Of a stretch of DNA of 64,000 nucleotides, positions 40,316 to 48,935 are shown piece by piece. This DNA is from Maricaulis sp965228215 (lineage in GTDB: Bacteria; Pseudomonadota; Alphaproteobacteria; Caulobacterales; Maricaulaceae). The stretch spans positions 1 through 64,000 of the forward strand of contig OZ245800.1 in the NCBI GenBank assembly GCA_965228215.1, in the 5' to 3' direction. The translations under genes were made by a program, and so were the position numbers. The notes under the pieces were generated by a model. It was not told the origin of the DNA. It saw only the letters and a program-made list of their open reading frames with translations, and made no database searches. Within the stretch, counting starts at the first letter, position 1; every line of letters starts with the position of its first letter.

Positions 40316-40705
40316 TTGTCGAAAGCGCCGCAAAAGTTATTCCTGGGCGCGATGCCCGTCCGAATGCTGGAAAGCACGCTCGGCCTAGAGCTAGACGATG
40401 GCGACGTGGTGCTGACTGCAAACGCGCAAAAACACGCCAGCCGACGCCACCCTCACGACTACCCTCGCCTACTTCCTCACATCGCGGCGATTGTGGCAGA
40501 CCCGATGTACGTGGGGGATGACTTTAAAAATCCAGGCAAGATTGAACTGGTAAGCCGTGTGCCGTCAGCGGGCGGGGCTGCGCTGGTCGCGGTAGAGGTT
40601 ACGCCTAACGCTAACGGAGAATATGCCATTAGCTCGTTCTACCCAATCTCGGAAACCAAGATCCAGAACCGCCGCGCTAAAGGCACGCTATACATTACAA
40701 AATAA
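40316..40705 (+). CDS. PBECR-type nuclease domain protein (right copy)
   Basis: Identical to 2861-3250; TTG start. Confidence 0.6.
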   Translation: MSKAPQKLFLGAMPVRMLESTLGLELDDGDVVLTANAQKHASRRHPHDYPRLLPHIAAIVADPMYVGDDFKNPGKIELVSRVPSAGGAALVAVEVTPNANGEYAISSFYPISETKIQNRRAKGTLYITK

Positions 40706-40707
40706 AA

Positions 40708-40725
40708 CGGGGGCCGAAGCCCCCG
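40708..40725 (+). terminator. Terminator of repressor operon (right copy)
   Basis: Same 7-bp hairpin as 3253-3270. The 225-bp spacer after it (40726-40950) is non-coding as in the left copy. Confidence 0.8.
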
Positions 40726-40950
40726 CTTTGAACTGCCTGCGCCAAGGTGCCCAATCCTTGAATCTCTTCGCCTTGCGGCTACTGTACCGCGCCTCTCGCG
40801 AGAAGCGTGGTGTGTGAGGAGGCCGTTCTCACCTCACAGGCTGCTCTTAACATCAGAATATAATCTCAACATCGCCCTAACGCAAGGATAGCGGGCATGG
40901 CCCGCGATTCCTCCAACAGCCTTGCTATAGCGGGACTGTAGCTCGAATTA

Positions 40951-40997
40951 TGCCGATTTGGCAATTTTTTGCTTGATTGTCTTATGCCGGTTTGGCA
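40951..40997 (+). promoter_or_regulatory. Operators O3/O4 and early promoter (right copy)
   Basis: Same as 3496-3542. Confidence 0.75.
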
Positions 40998-41028
40998 TAC
41001 TTCCTTCATCGAATGAGGGAGACGCCCG

Positions 41029-41277
41029 ATGGCAATCGCAGACATTCACGAACACGAAGGCAACCAATTCCGCCACTCTACCGGCTGGGATGAGCACGCC
41101 ATCGTCGCGGCTCGCAATGAGTTGCTGGAGGCGCGCGCCTTGGCTGACCAGTTGGAAAGCAAGCTGCGTGGCCTTGAGCCTGACGCCGCTACCGAGTTGC
41201 GCGACTTCATGCACGATTTGGAAGGCACCACGCTCTGGACGCTGATCGATGACCTCGAAAAAGCGGGGGCCATGTGA
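41029..41277 (+). CDS. First early-operon protein (right copy)
   Basis: Identical to 3574-3822. Confidence 0.65.
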   Translation: MAIADIHEHEGNQFRHSTGWDEHAIVAARNELLEARALADQLESKLRGLEPDAATELRDFMHDLEGTTLWTLIDDLEKAGAM

Positions 41278-41384
41278 TGCGCCTTGTCCGTGACCTCTCC
41301 CTTGCAATCGCAATCGTAATTCTTGGCTGGTGCGGGCTGATTTTCGCCTTCGCCAGCACCAACAGCGGGGGCCTGTACCTCTAA
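41277..41384 (+). CDS. 35-aa membrane microprotein (right copy)
   Basis: Identical to 3822-3929. Confidence 0.55.
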   Translation: MRLVRDLSLAIAIVILGWCGLIFAFASTNSGGLYL

Positions 41385-41614
41385 TGACCCGTGAAGCCGC
41401 AGACGCGCTCTACACGCGCCAGCAAACCGAGTGGGTAGACATCCACATGCGGGAACTGCGCAAGAGCCTCGAACACCTGAACATCTGCCTTGGCAAAGTC
41501 GTCTTGGATGATGAGCGCCTGGAAGAATTGCGCCGGGACAGCGAGGCGCTAGAAGCCCTGCTTGCCTTCTCCGTGGCCGCTGCCGTCCAGCATCCTGCCG
41601 GGGAGGTCGCGTAA
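41384..41614 (+). CDS. Hypothetical early protein, 76 aa (right copy)
   Basis: Identical to 3929-4159. Confidence 0.6.
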   Translation: MTREAADALYTRQQTEWVDIHMRELRKSLEHLNICLGKVVLDDERLEELRRDSEALEALLAFSVAAAVQHPAGEVA

Positions 41615-42294
41615 TGGCGAAGCTGCCTGAAAACATCCGCAAGATTGGCGAGGCGTTCGGCCTCAAATCTGATGACCTGTGGAACTGCCACGGGACATGG
41701 GTTGCCTATCACCGCTCTCTGGAGCGCATCGCGGCAGAGCAGAGCGTCGCCTTTGATGCGCCTGAAGTTTTGGAGTCGGTTGGCAACCGTGTAGCGATCT
41801 GCGTGACCGGCAGGATGGGCGCAAAAACAGAGTGGTCTATCGGCGAAGCCTCCCCGGAAAACAACAAGAACAGCTACCCGTGGGCGATGGCTGAGAAGCG
41901 CGCCAAGGACCGCGTAATTCTTAAGCTGCTTGGCCTGCACGGCCTGGTCTACTCGGAGGAGGAGACCGACGATTTTAAGCCGGGCGCGGCCAATGATGCC
42001 CCGAAAAACCCGACGCGTGCGACGCCGCAGACGCCAGAAGAAGACCGGCTCGACTGGACGGACATCATCACCGAGCCGAACGGGATTAAGCGCCTCAACG
42101 CCGCTGGGTCGCGTGAGCTGTGGAAGACCCTGAAAGGCTGCATCGATTTCTGCGGCACGCCAGAGGATCTGACGGAATTTGCAACCGACAACGCAGGCGA
42201 AATCTATCGCCTTGCGGATGAGGCTCGCCACCACTTGCGCGAAGCCTTCGACGTGAAAATGGAACAATTGGTTTTAGACAGGAGCGCCGCATGA
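41614..42294 (+). CDS. Annealing-protein candidate (right copy)
   Basis: Identical to 4159-4839. Confidence 0.5.
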   Translation: MAKLPENIRKIGEAFGLKSDDLWNCHGTWVAYHRSLERIAAEQSVAFDAPEVLESVGNRVAICVTGRMGAKTEWSIGEASPENNKNSYPWAMAEKRAKDRVILKLLGLHGLVYSEEETDDFKPGAANDAPKNPTRATPQTPEEDRLDWTDIITEPNGIKRLNAAGSRELWKTLKGCIDFCGTPEDLTEFATDNAGEIYRLADEARHHLREAFDVKMEQLVLDRSAA

Positions 42295-42578
42295 GCGACC
42301 ACAAGGAAAAGTTTGTCCACAAGCCAGGGCGCGGGACGCTTTGGAAGGGCGAGGCCGACCGCCCGGAAGCATGGACCGGCACAGCAACGCTGCCCAATGG
42401 CGATCAGGTATGGGTGAACCTTTACCCGGCCACCGAACGCGACAGTGACCAGCTACGCAAGGATCGGGATGGCAACCCGTACTACCAGTGCACGATCAAG
42501 GCGAAGCAAGCGCAAGACCCGGTGCAGAGCGATTACAGCGCCCCTGCCGCCGATCTTGACGACACGATCCCGTTTTGA
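42291..42578 (+). CDS. SSB-tailed small protein (right copy)
   Basis: Identical to 4836-5123. Confidence 0.6.
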   Translation: MSDHKEKFVHKPGRGTLWKGEADRPEAWTGTATLPNGDQVWVNLYPATERDSDQLRKDRDGNPYYQCTIKAKQAQDPVQSDYSAPAADLDDTIPF

Positions 42579-42898
42579 TGGCCAGCAACCTCCCATACTC
42601 CGAGCAAGTCCGGCTGAAGGGCCTTGAATGGGCCGACCTGGATGCTGCCGCGCGACTGCTTGAGGAAGGCAAAACCACCTACCTCGCCCAGCGCATGGCA
42701 GCGCTTGGAGATATGCCCGTCAGCAAGGCCGAACGGGAAGTCAAAGCCTCTGCCGATTGGGCTGATTACATCAAGAAAATGGTGAGCGCCCGAACCCGCG
42801 CCAACAAGGCCCGGATCGAGTGGAAGTTCCTTGAGGCGCAAGCCTGGGAACACCGGGACGAAGAGGCCACGAAACGCGCAGAAATGCGCATGGGATAG
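42578..42898 (+). CDS. Conserved phage early protein (right copy)
   Basis: Identical to 5123-5443. Confidence 0.65.
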   Translation: MASNLPYSEQVRLKGLEWADLDAAARLLEEGKTTYLAQRMAALGDMPVSKAEREVKASADWADYIKKMVSARTRANKARIEWKFLEAQAWEHRDEEATKRAEMRMG

Positions 42899-42983
42899 CG
42901 CGGCATCCCCTCCGTCGCGCTAGGCGGTGCGGGCTGGTGGCCATCTCCCCCGGTCGCCAGCCCCCGCCACAAAGGAGAACGCA

Positions 42984-43571
42984 ATGACCAGTCTTAATGA
43001 AATAGAGAAGCGGTTAGAGGCGTGGCGTCCGATTGCCGGATGGGAAGGGCTGTACGAGATCAGTTCGCATGGACGCATCCGGGCGCTGGCACGCACTACC
43101 CCGCATTGGCGAGGCGGTATCAGACGGCTTCCAGCGCGCCTCATGAGCACAAAAAACGCGGCCCGCTACGTCCGCATCACGCTCAAGAGCAACGGGCGCG
43201 AGGAATGCATCAGCGTTCACGCCGCCGTCTTGGAAGCATTTGTGGGTCCGCGACCCGAAGGACACCACGCCTGCCATGCGGACGGCGACAGCCAAAACAA
43301 CATGCTGTCAAACCTGCGCTGGGCCAGCCCGCGAGACAACAACGCGGATAAGGCCACGCACGGCACAAACCCGGCGGGAGAGCGGAACCCGGCAGCAAAA
43401 ATCACCGCCGCTCAGGCCGTGGAGATCCGCGAGCGCTATGCGCGGGGCGACGCGTCACAGTCCGAGTTGGGCCGGGAGTACGGCCTGCACCAGACACACA
43501 TCAGCACAATTGTTCGCGGCGAGGCGTGGGCACCCGTACCCTTGGAGGCATCCAATGACCAAGACGCTTGA
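42984..43571 (+). CDS. NUMOD4/HNH endonuclease (right copy)
   Basis: Identical to 5529-6116. Confidence 0.85.
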   Translation: MTSLNEIEKRLEAWRPIAGWEGLYEISSHGRIRALARTTPHWRGGIRRLPARLMSTKNAARYVRITLKSNGREECISVHAAVLEAFVGPRPEGHHACHADGDSQNNMLSNLRWASPRDNNADKATHGTNPAGERNPAAKITAAQAVEIRERYARGDASQSELGREYGLHQTHISTIVRGEAWAPVPLEASNDQDA

Positions 43572-43932
43572 GCTTGAAGACGCTATCCGCGCATCCGGGT
43601 TTTACGATGACGGAGAGGTGGAATGCATCGCCCATGCCGTCCGTGAATGGATGCTGTCGGATGAGAATGTGGAGCGGGCGGCGTGTGGCATCTGCCAAGA
43701 CGCCGACGGAGACATCGACCCTCTGTCTGTCATTCCCCTGTCTGACGCTATGCCGCATTGGCGCTTGCATGCAGATGCGGCCCGCGCAGCACTTGAAGCC
43801 GTTATAGGCCGGACTGACACGCAGGCGACCCTGTACGCGTGCGGAGCAGACACAGAGCGCGATTATATGCGCCCGCAGCGTCTTCACGGTCGCAGCGGGG
43901 ATGGCGACCTCGCAACTGAGGATGAGGAATAG
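43555..43932 (+). CDS. Hypothetical acidic protein (right copy)
   Basis: Identical to 6100-6477. Confidence 0.6.
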   Translation: MTKTLELEDAIRASGFYDDGEVECIAHAVREWMLSDENVERAACGICQDADGDIDPLSVIPLSDAMPHWRLHADAARAALEAVIGRTDTQATLYACGADTERDYMRPQRLHGRSGDGDLATEDEE

Positions 43933-43936
43933 GACT

Positions 43937-44104
43937 ATGCCCAGCAATGAGGAGTGGCTGCGAAGCCTGTCGGTCGATCAGATCCGCGAAGAGATCAAAT
44001 ACGGCGCGCTCTTGGCGGAGATGCCACGGCACAAGAACCATTTTCGCAGAGAGCTAGAGCAGGCGCGCGCAGAGCTGCGCCGCCGGGAGAATGATAATGA
44101 TTAA
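43937..44104 (+). CDS. Small charged helical protein (right copy)
   Basis: Identical to 6482-6649. Confidence 0.6.
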   Translation: MPSNEEWLRSLSVDQIREEIKYGALLAEMPRHKNHFRRELEQARAELRRRENDND

Positions 44105-44315
44105 GTTTCCCTGCCCCGAAGCCGCCAAGCGCAATGGCTGGACGCATCAGGTCAACTGGCAAGCGCTGAATGGGCCTGACGTGTGGGTGCCCTGCTTTAG
44201 CCGTCATACGCGCGGAGCGGTTGCCGAGGCTGTCGCGGACGATCTGCGAGCTGACCCCTCCGTCAAAGACGTTCAGGTCAACCCCCTCCCCTCTACAGTA
44301 CAGAAGGGAGAGTGA
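44097..44315 (+). CDS. Hypothetical protein, 72 aa (right copy)
   Basis: Identical to 6642-6860. Confidence 0.55.
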   Translation: MIKFPCPEAAKRNGWTHQVNWQALNGPDVWVPCFSRHTRGAVAEAVADDLRADPSVKDVQVNPLPSTVQKGE

Positions 44316-44316
44316 G

Positions 44317-44787
44317 ATGAGTGCTTCGGATCAAGACCCTCAGTCCGTGTCCTCGCCTTCGGCTCCGGGCCGGGAGCTAACCGAGCGCAACGCTGTCATC
44401 AAAAACGCTCGCATCAGCCTGAATGACCGCGACCTCCTCGACTGCATGTTGGAGCTGGATTACGGCGGATCGGGCCAGTGCTTCGGCGGCTACACGCTGC
44501 ACCTTGGCCCCGGTTACGCCCACCACAACAAAAGCAAGCTAGGCCCGAATTACGCGGGCGTCTTTATCGAACGCGTCCTGCGCATGGCGGGCGTTGACGG
44601 TTGGCACCAACTGCCGGGCCGGACAGTGCGCGTCCGTCACGAGCATAGCAAGGTCCATGCAATCGGCCACATCGTCAAAGACGAATGGTTCAACCCTTCC
44701 GAAGAGTTCAAGGCGATGGCAGCGGCCCGCAGCGATAGCGAGGAACGCACCGAGCGCAGCGAGGCACAAAATGACCCGGACAACTGA
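44317..44787 (+). CDS. GGSGQxFGG phage protein (right copy)
   Basis: Identical to 6862-7332. Confidence 0.7.
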   Translation: MSASDQDPQSVSSPSAPGRELTERNAVIKNARISLNDRDLLDCMLELDYGGSGQCFGGYTLHLGPGYAHHNKSKLGPNYAGVFIERVLRMAGVDGWHQLPGRTVRVRHEHSKVHAIGHIVKDEWFNPSEEFKAMAAARSDSEERTERSEAQNDPDN

Positions 44788-44947
44788 GAAATCATTTCGG
44801 CGGGACATGCAGAAATGCCCCTGCTGCGGAGCGCCCGTCGAGGACATGCTCATGATGTTCCGCATCAAGAAACTCGGTCCTGAATTTCGGGAGATGGTCG
44901 CCCGCTACATGGACGCCATCGATCCGCAAAACACCAACAATGCGTGA
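44771..44947 (+). CDS. CPCC zinc-ribbon-like protein (right copy)
   Basis: Identical to 7316-7492. The 11-bp inverted repeat after it lies at 44944-44974. Confidence 0.5.
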   Translation: MTRTTEKSFRRDMQKCPCCGAPVEDMLMMFRIKKLGPEFREMVARYMDAIDPQNTNNA

Positions 44948-44994
44948 GCCGATTACAGAGTCAAATCGGCTCACGACACACAAGGAGACACAGG

Positions 44995-45588
44995 ATGAGT
45001 GAGAGAGAAGAAATCGAGGCCGGTCTGGTCTATGTAGAGGAGCTTGCAGCATCCGCAACCGGCGCTGTGTCAGAACACGCATTACGCGGTGCGCTTCAAA
45101 CCTGCATTTCACTAACACGACAAGCACTCTCTACCCCCAAGGGAGAGGAAGTGTGCCGCTCTGACGAGCGGTCCGTTGCTTCCGCTAACGCTCCAGGCCG
45201 GTATTTAGAGCCAATGCTACGGGCCTACAACGCTGCTATGCGCGCCGCCGACACTATCGAGGCAGGCGAGCCTACCACGCAAAAGGCTGAGGCTCTGCGA
45301 AAGGAGGTCGCGTTCCTGCGGCCTCTAATCCAGGAGCTTGAGCAGGCCCCCACCTCCCCTTGGCGGTCTATCGATGACATGCCGGAGGAGATTAAGCGGG
45401 ATGGGGTCTGCGTGCTTCTAAGCGGCTTCGAGGGGGTTGGCGAAGGCGTCTACAAGCAAGACGGGCCGGGGATTTTTCAGGGCGGTTGGCGCTCCCCTAA
45501 CGACATGTTCCGGTATCCGGCGTGCGGGTCAAACCCCACCCACTGGATGGTCCTGCCCCTACCGCCTGTACAGGAGGAGAGTTCATGA
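44995..45588 (+). CDS. DUF551-like phage protein (right copy)
   Basis: Identical to 7540-8133. Confidence 0.7.
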   Translation: MSEREEIEAGLVYVEELAASATGAVSEHALRGALQTCISLTRQALSTPKGEEVCRSDERSVASANAPGRYLEPMLRAYNAAMRAADTIEAGEPTTQKAEALRKEVAFLRPLIQELEQAPTSPWRSIDDMPEEIKRDGVCVLLSGFEGVGEGVYKQDGPGIFQGGWRSPNDMFRYPACGSNPTHWMVLPLPPVQEESS

Positions 45589-46067
45589 CGGAGCCTTGCG
45601 AAAAGTGCGGTGGCCACGGGTGGGTTTGGGCGAAGGAGCTGGACAAATACCACGGCGACCCTGCCGAGCTGGCGTTCGATGATACCCGCTACGACTGCGA
45701 CGCCTGCGATAGTCCGCGCATGCCGGTCTCAGCGGCTCGCAGGCCGAAGGCCGAGGACACGCAGCGCAGCGAAGCAAGCCACCATGCATCACCCGTAACC
45801 CCTAACCCCCCTGAATGTACCACAGGTAATACAGACGAGCTTGATGATGACGGTCTCACGGCGGCCTACATGATGGGTTCGGCCAACGAGCGAGAGCGCA
45901 CGCGGGAGCTTGTTAAGGCTGTGGAGAGGATGCTGGACGCAATCGATAAAGGCGCAGTTGATAGCGAGGAGATCGTCCCGGTGCCGGGCGATGGACCTCC
46001 CTACAGGTTTCATGAGGAGTGGGCGCATCACGCCCGCCGCGCTCTTTCTAATATGGGGGAGGGATGA
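45585..46067 (+). CDS. DnaJ-type zinc-knuckle protein (right copy)
   Basis: Identical to 8130-8612. Confidence 0.65.
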   Translation: MTEPCEKCGGHGWVWAKELDKYHGDPAELAFDDTRYDCDACDSPRMPVSAARRPKAEDTQRSEASHHASPVTPNPPECTTGNTDELDDDGLTAAYMMGSANERERTRELVKAVERMLDAIDKGAVDSEEIVPVPGDGPPYRFHEEWAHHARRALSNMGEG

Positions 46068-46327
46068 TGGTGGCTCGTGATACTCGCCGATGCCCATCGT
46101 GTGGCGGGGCAGGGTTTGTCTTGCATACGGCTCCCGATTGCTGCGGCCTTGTGCATGAGCTGGGCTATTGCCGTGGCGACTGCGCGGTGCCTCGCGAAGT
46201 CCAAATAGACTGCCCCGAATGTGGCGGGGCGAGACGCCTATCGGCCCGGAGCGGAGCGCAGGAAACGAACCAAGGCGAAGCCGAGGCAACCCAATCACAC
46301 AGCGATAAGAGGACTACCAATGACTGA
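46067..46327 (+). CDS. Zinc-knuckle phage protein (right copy)
   Basis: Identical to 8612-8872. Confidence 0.6.
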   Translation: MVARDTRRCPSCGGAGFVLHTAPDCCGLVHELGYCRGDCAVPREVQIDCPECGGARRLSARSGAQETNQGEAEATQSHSDKRTTND

Positions 46328-46622
46328 TTACCTCGATGCTCTGAAAGATATGGCCCGTGAGGCTGGCGCGTGGGCGCTGATGACGGCATTGCTTGGGTTA
46401 TTCGCAGCCGTTGGAGCCGCCATTCTAGGCGGCGTGGCTTTCGCCCTCGCGTGGCCGCTGTCGTATGTGTTCGACGCTAACATGAGCGCGATTGCGTCAG
46501 TGATTGCCTACATCTTCATCGGGACAATGTTCGCCGTCGTGCTTGGGAACGCCCTTGTGCATCACGTCAGAGATCGGGTGCGCCGTAAGCGCTTTGATCG
46601 ACAGCGGGGAGGCAACACATGA
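46320..46622 (+). CDS. Two-helix membrane protein (right copy)
   Basis: Identical to 8865-9167. Confidence 0.65.
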   Translation: MTDYLDALKDMAREAGAWALMTALLGLFAAVGAAILGGVAFALAWPLSYVFDANMSAIASVIAYIFIGTMFAVVLGNALVHHVRDRVRRKRFDRQRGGNT

Positions 46623-46957
46623 CCCGCACCGTACCTGAAACCCCGACGGAGGCGATGCTTGAGGCGGGTGTAAGGCTCGCGCTGCAATGCAAAATCCATG
46701 CGGATTACACATGGCCGGATTACATCGCTGATGTTTACACGGACATGATCCAAGCCGCTCCTGAGATGGGTGGGCAGATTTCGTCTATCTCTACCGGCAT
46801 GGCGATTGAGGCGCAGGCACGGAAAGCGCTGCTTGAGGAACTGATTAAGCGGGCCACATGCGAAGCAGAGCGTGCGCATGAGATTGGCGCACGAGCAGAC
46901 GGCGATGACATGGCATACGTGACTAGCTGGCTCCGTTCTGTATTGGAGGAAGAGTGA
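46619..46957 (+). CDS. Hypothetical early protein, 112 aa (right copy)
   Basis: Identical to 9164-9502. Confidence 0.6.
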   Translation: MTRTVPETPTEAMLEAGVRLALQCKIHADYTWPDYIADVYTDMIQAAPEMGGQISSISTGMAIEAQARKALLEELIKRATCEAERAHEIGARADGDDMAYVTSWLRSVLEEE

Positions 46958-47202
46958 TGGACACCGTTATTGAAAGAAACCGGGATGTCATGCTGCGCCG
47001 CGTCACGTCGCGCATCATGGATTACGCGGAAGACTACGACAGCAACAAAGATCCGGACCCCACGGAAGCACGCCGCGACGTTCTGGCAATCTTGCACAAC
47101 CGGGCCGAAGTGGAGGCACAGACCTTCTCTGACGAACACGGCGACGTGAACATTCCCGCTGCCGCCGCGTACTGGCTGCGCGAAATGTTGGAGCAGGCAT
47201 GA
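46957..47202 (+). CDS. Hypothetical early protein, 81 aa (right copy)
   Basis: Identical to 9502-9747. Confidence 0.55.
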   Translation: MDTVIERNRDVMLRRVTSRIMDYAEDYDSNKDPDPTEARRDVLAILHNRAEVEAQTFSDEHGDVNIPAAAAYWLREMLEQA

Positions 47203-47501
47203 TGGACAGCATCGACCGTGCGCAAAAGTCGATAGACGCCGCGATTGCGGGGCTGGCCGACATCCGCGATGCTGTTGATGGGGCGCGAGGTTGCACCGGC
47301 CCTAAGTTGGCCGAACGCCAGCGCTGCATCTCTATCCTGGTGGAGATGGCTAGGGAGGAGAACAGGCGTCATCTGTCAGCGGTCCACATAGCGGAAGGCT
47401 ACCGCCGCGACGCCAAGCCCGGCGTTCACGTCGCCATCAACGCTAACCACTTGTCCCGGCGAAACGCCCTCATGCAAGCAGCAAGAAGGATAAAGGGATA
47501 A
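47199..47501 (+). CDS. Hypothetical early protein, 100 aa (right copy)
   Basis: Identical to 9744-10046. Confidence 0.6.
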   Translation: MMDSIDRAQKSIDAAIAGLADIRDAVDGARGCTGPKLAERQRCISILVEMAREENRRHLSAVHIAEGYRRDAKPGVHVAINANHLSRRNALMQAARRIKG

Positions 47502-47695
47502 TGCCCCGCTCGCCCAACCAGGCTGTGATTGAACGCTGCATCCGCGCCGCCGTTAAGGCTGGCTTGCCGGTGTGCGGGTTCGAGTTGCGCCCGGATGGGG
47601 CAATCCGCGTCCTGACAGTGGACGCTCTGGACAATCTCGCTAATGATAACGCCTCCGATGAGTGGGGCGATGTGCTTGGCAGTCGTGCGGATTAA
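47501..47695 (+). CDS. Excisionase-position protein (right copy)
   Basis: Identical to 10046-10240; here it overlaps the intact integrase. Confidence 0.5.
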   Translation: MPRSPNQAVIERCIRAAVKAGLPVCGFELRPDGAIRVLTVDALDNLANDNASDEWGDVLGSRAD

Positions 47696-48710
47696 ATACG
47701 TCAATATCTTCCGCGACCGCCACGGCAAGCGGCGCGCGTACTTCCGGCGCGACGGGCGGAATATCCCCTTGCCCGACCCCGAAGACCCCGGCTTCCATCA
47801 GGCATACACAGACGCCCTGAAAGAAACGCAGCCCGAGCCTAAGCGCCCGGCGCACGCGTACAGCTTCGATGCGCTGGCGAAAATCTACTTTGCTTCGCCC
47901 GACTTCATCGGCCTGCGTGAAGGCACTCAGCGGGCCTACAAATCAACCCTACGGGCCTTCCTGCGCAAGTATGGCGACCGCTCCGTGAAAACCATCCGGT
48001 TTGAAGTCGTTTCCGCCCTTATGGGCCAAATGGCCGACCGGCCCGGAGCAGCGAACAACCTCCTAAAACGCCTGCGCCAGCTATTCGCGCTCGCCAAGCG
48101 CCTGGACTGGATCGAAACGGACCCGTCCGAAGGCGTGCGCTACTTCCGGGCGGGCGAGATCCACACCTGGACGGCGGACGAACACGCAGCCTTCATCAAG
48201 CACCACCAGCCCGGCACGATGGCGCGGCTGGCCTATATGGCGCACCTGCACACCGGACAGCGCAAAGGCGATATTGTGCGCCTGCCCATGCCGAAAGCCG
48301 CAAGCGATGTATTCCGGTTGGCGCAAGAGAAGACTGGCAAGCGGTTAGAAATCCCCCTCGCCCCGGCGCTCTGGCAGGAAATCAGCCAACACGAACGCAG
48401 GCCGACGCTCATCGTCACGTCGTTTGGTAAGCCGTTCACGTCGAACGGTTACGGGAACTGGTTTCGGGAGAGATGCCGGGAAGCCGGATTGCCGGAGCGA
48501 TGCTCTAGCCACGGGCTTAGAAAAGCCGCAGCAACGGCACTGGCAGAGGCGGGATGCAGCGCGCACGAGATCCAGGCCATCACGGGCCATGAATCGCTAA
48601 AGGAAGTGGAGCGCTACACGCGCGCGGCAGAGCAGAAAAGGCTCGCCAGGTCCGCACAGGCGAAACGGGAAGAGAACAAGCGACTTACAAACCCCAAGCC
48701 CGGTTTGTAA
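47670..48710 (+). CDS. int: Tyrosine recombinase/integrase (intact)
   Basis: A 346-aa integrase. Residues 1-60 are the arm-binding N-terminus, about 65-155 the SAM-like core-binding domain, and 165-325 the catalytic domain. Catalytic set: R198 (HTGQRKGD), Lys at 221 or 224, H281xxR284 (SHGLRK), H307 (TGHES) and nucleophile Y316 (VERYTRAA). It lies 44 bp from tRNA-Lys, its likely target. Start uncertain: 47658 and 47643 are in-frame ATGs inside the preceding gene, and GTG 47685 would begin just at VRIKYVNIF. The stop codon falls in an inverted TTACAAACC repeat. Confidence 0.93.
   Translation: MCLAVVRIKYVNIFRDRHGKRRAYFRRDGRNIPLPDPEDPGFHQAYTDALKETQPEPKRPAHAYSFDALAKIYFASPDFIGLREGTQRAYKSTLRAFLRKYGDRSVKTIRFEVVSALMGQMADRPGAANNLLKRLRQLFALAKRLDWIETDPSEGVRYFRAGEIHTWTADEHAAFIKHHQPGTMARLAYMAHLHTGQRKGDIVRLPMPKAASDVFRLAQEKTGKRLEIPLAPALWQEISQHERRPTLIVTSFGKPFTSNGYGNWFRERCREAGLPERCSSHGLRKAAATALAEAGCSAHEIQAITGHESLKEVERYTRAAEQKRLARSAQAKREENKRLTNPKPGL
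48685..48710. repeat. Inverted TTACAAACC pair: integrase arm sites/hairpin
   Basis: TTACAAACC (48685-48693) and GGTTTGTAA (48702-48710) can form a 9-bp stem with an 8-nt loop at the end of the integrase gene. The same 9-mer occurs at 10943-10951, and an 8/9 match at 10902-10910, on the far side of the att core. So it may be an arm-type integrase site as well as an RNA hairpin. Confidence 0.6.
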
Positions 48711-48753
48711 AAAGCTGCGATTTCTTGAATGATTTCAACGCCCGAAATGGGGT

Positions 48754-48770
48754 TGGTGAGCCGACAGGGA
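48754..48770. other. Right attachment site (attR) in tRNA-Lys
   Basis: The 3' 17 bases of tRNA-Lys, of which 48759-48770 (AGCCGACAGGGA) also occur at the phage-phage junction 10848-10859. The prophage side restores the tRNA 3' end including CCA. The shared core stops at GGGA, before TTCGAA, so crossover falls in the T-arm or acceptor stem. Confidence 0.75.
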
Positions 48771-48829
48771 TTCGAACCCTGGACCGTCTGATTAAAAGTC
48801 AGATGCTCTACCAGCTGAGCTATCGGCTC
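48754..48829 (-). tRNA. tRNA-Lys (UUU)
   Basis: 76 nt. The acceptor stem GAGCCGA/TCGGCTC is perfect, the D-arm is TAGCTCAGCTGGTAGAGC, the anticodon loop is CTTTTAA with anticodon TTT, the T-arm holds GTTCGAATC, and the CCA is encoded. It remains intact after integration. Confidence 0.97.
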
Positions 48830-48935
48830 CCCGTCAGAGGAGCGCGGAACCTATACAAGCGATTCCGGCGGGTCAATCGGGTCTGCAGGTCGATTTCAGC
48901 ATTTTTGATGAGATTTCGTCACATTCATCGGTAAG

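Larger units (their letters stand above)
37456..48305. repeat. Right copy of 10.85-kb phage repeat
   Basis: The same as 1-10850. In this copy the sequence goes on past 48305 through the rest of the integrase to tRNA-Lys, so this is the complete chromosomal end of the prophage. Confidence 0.95.
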
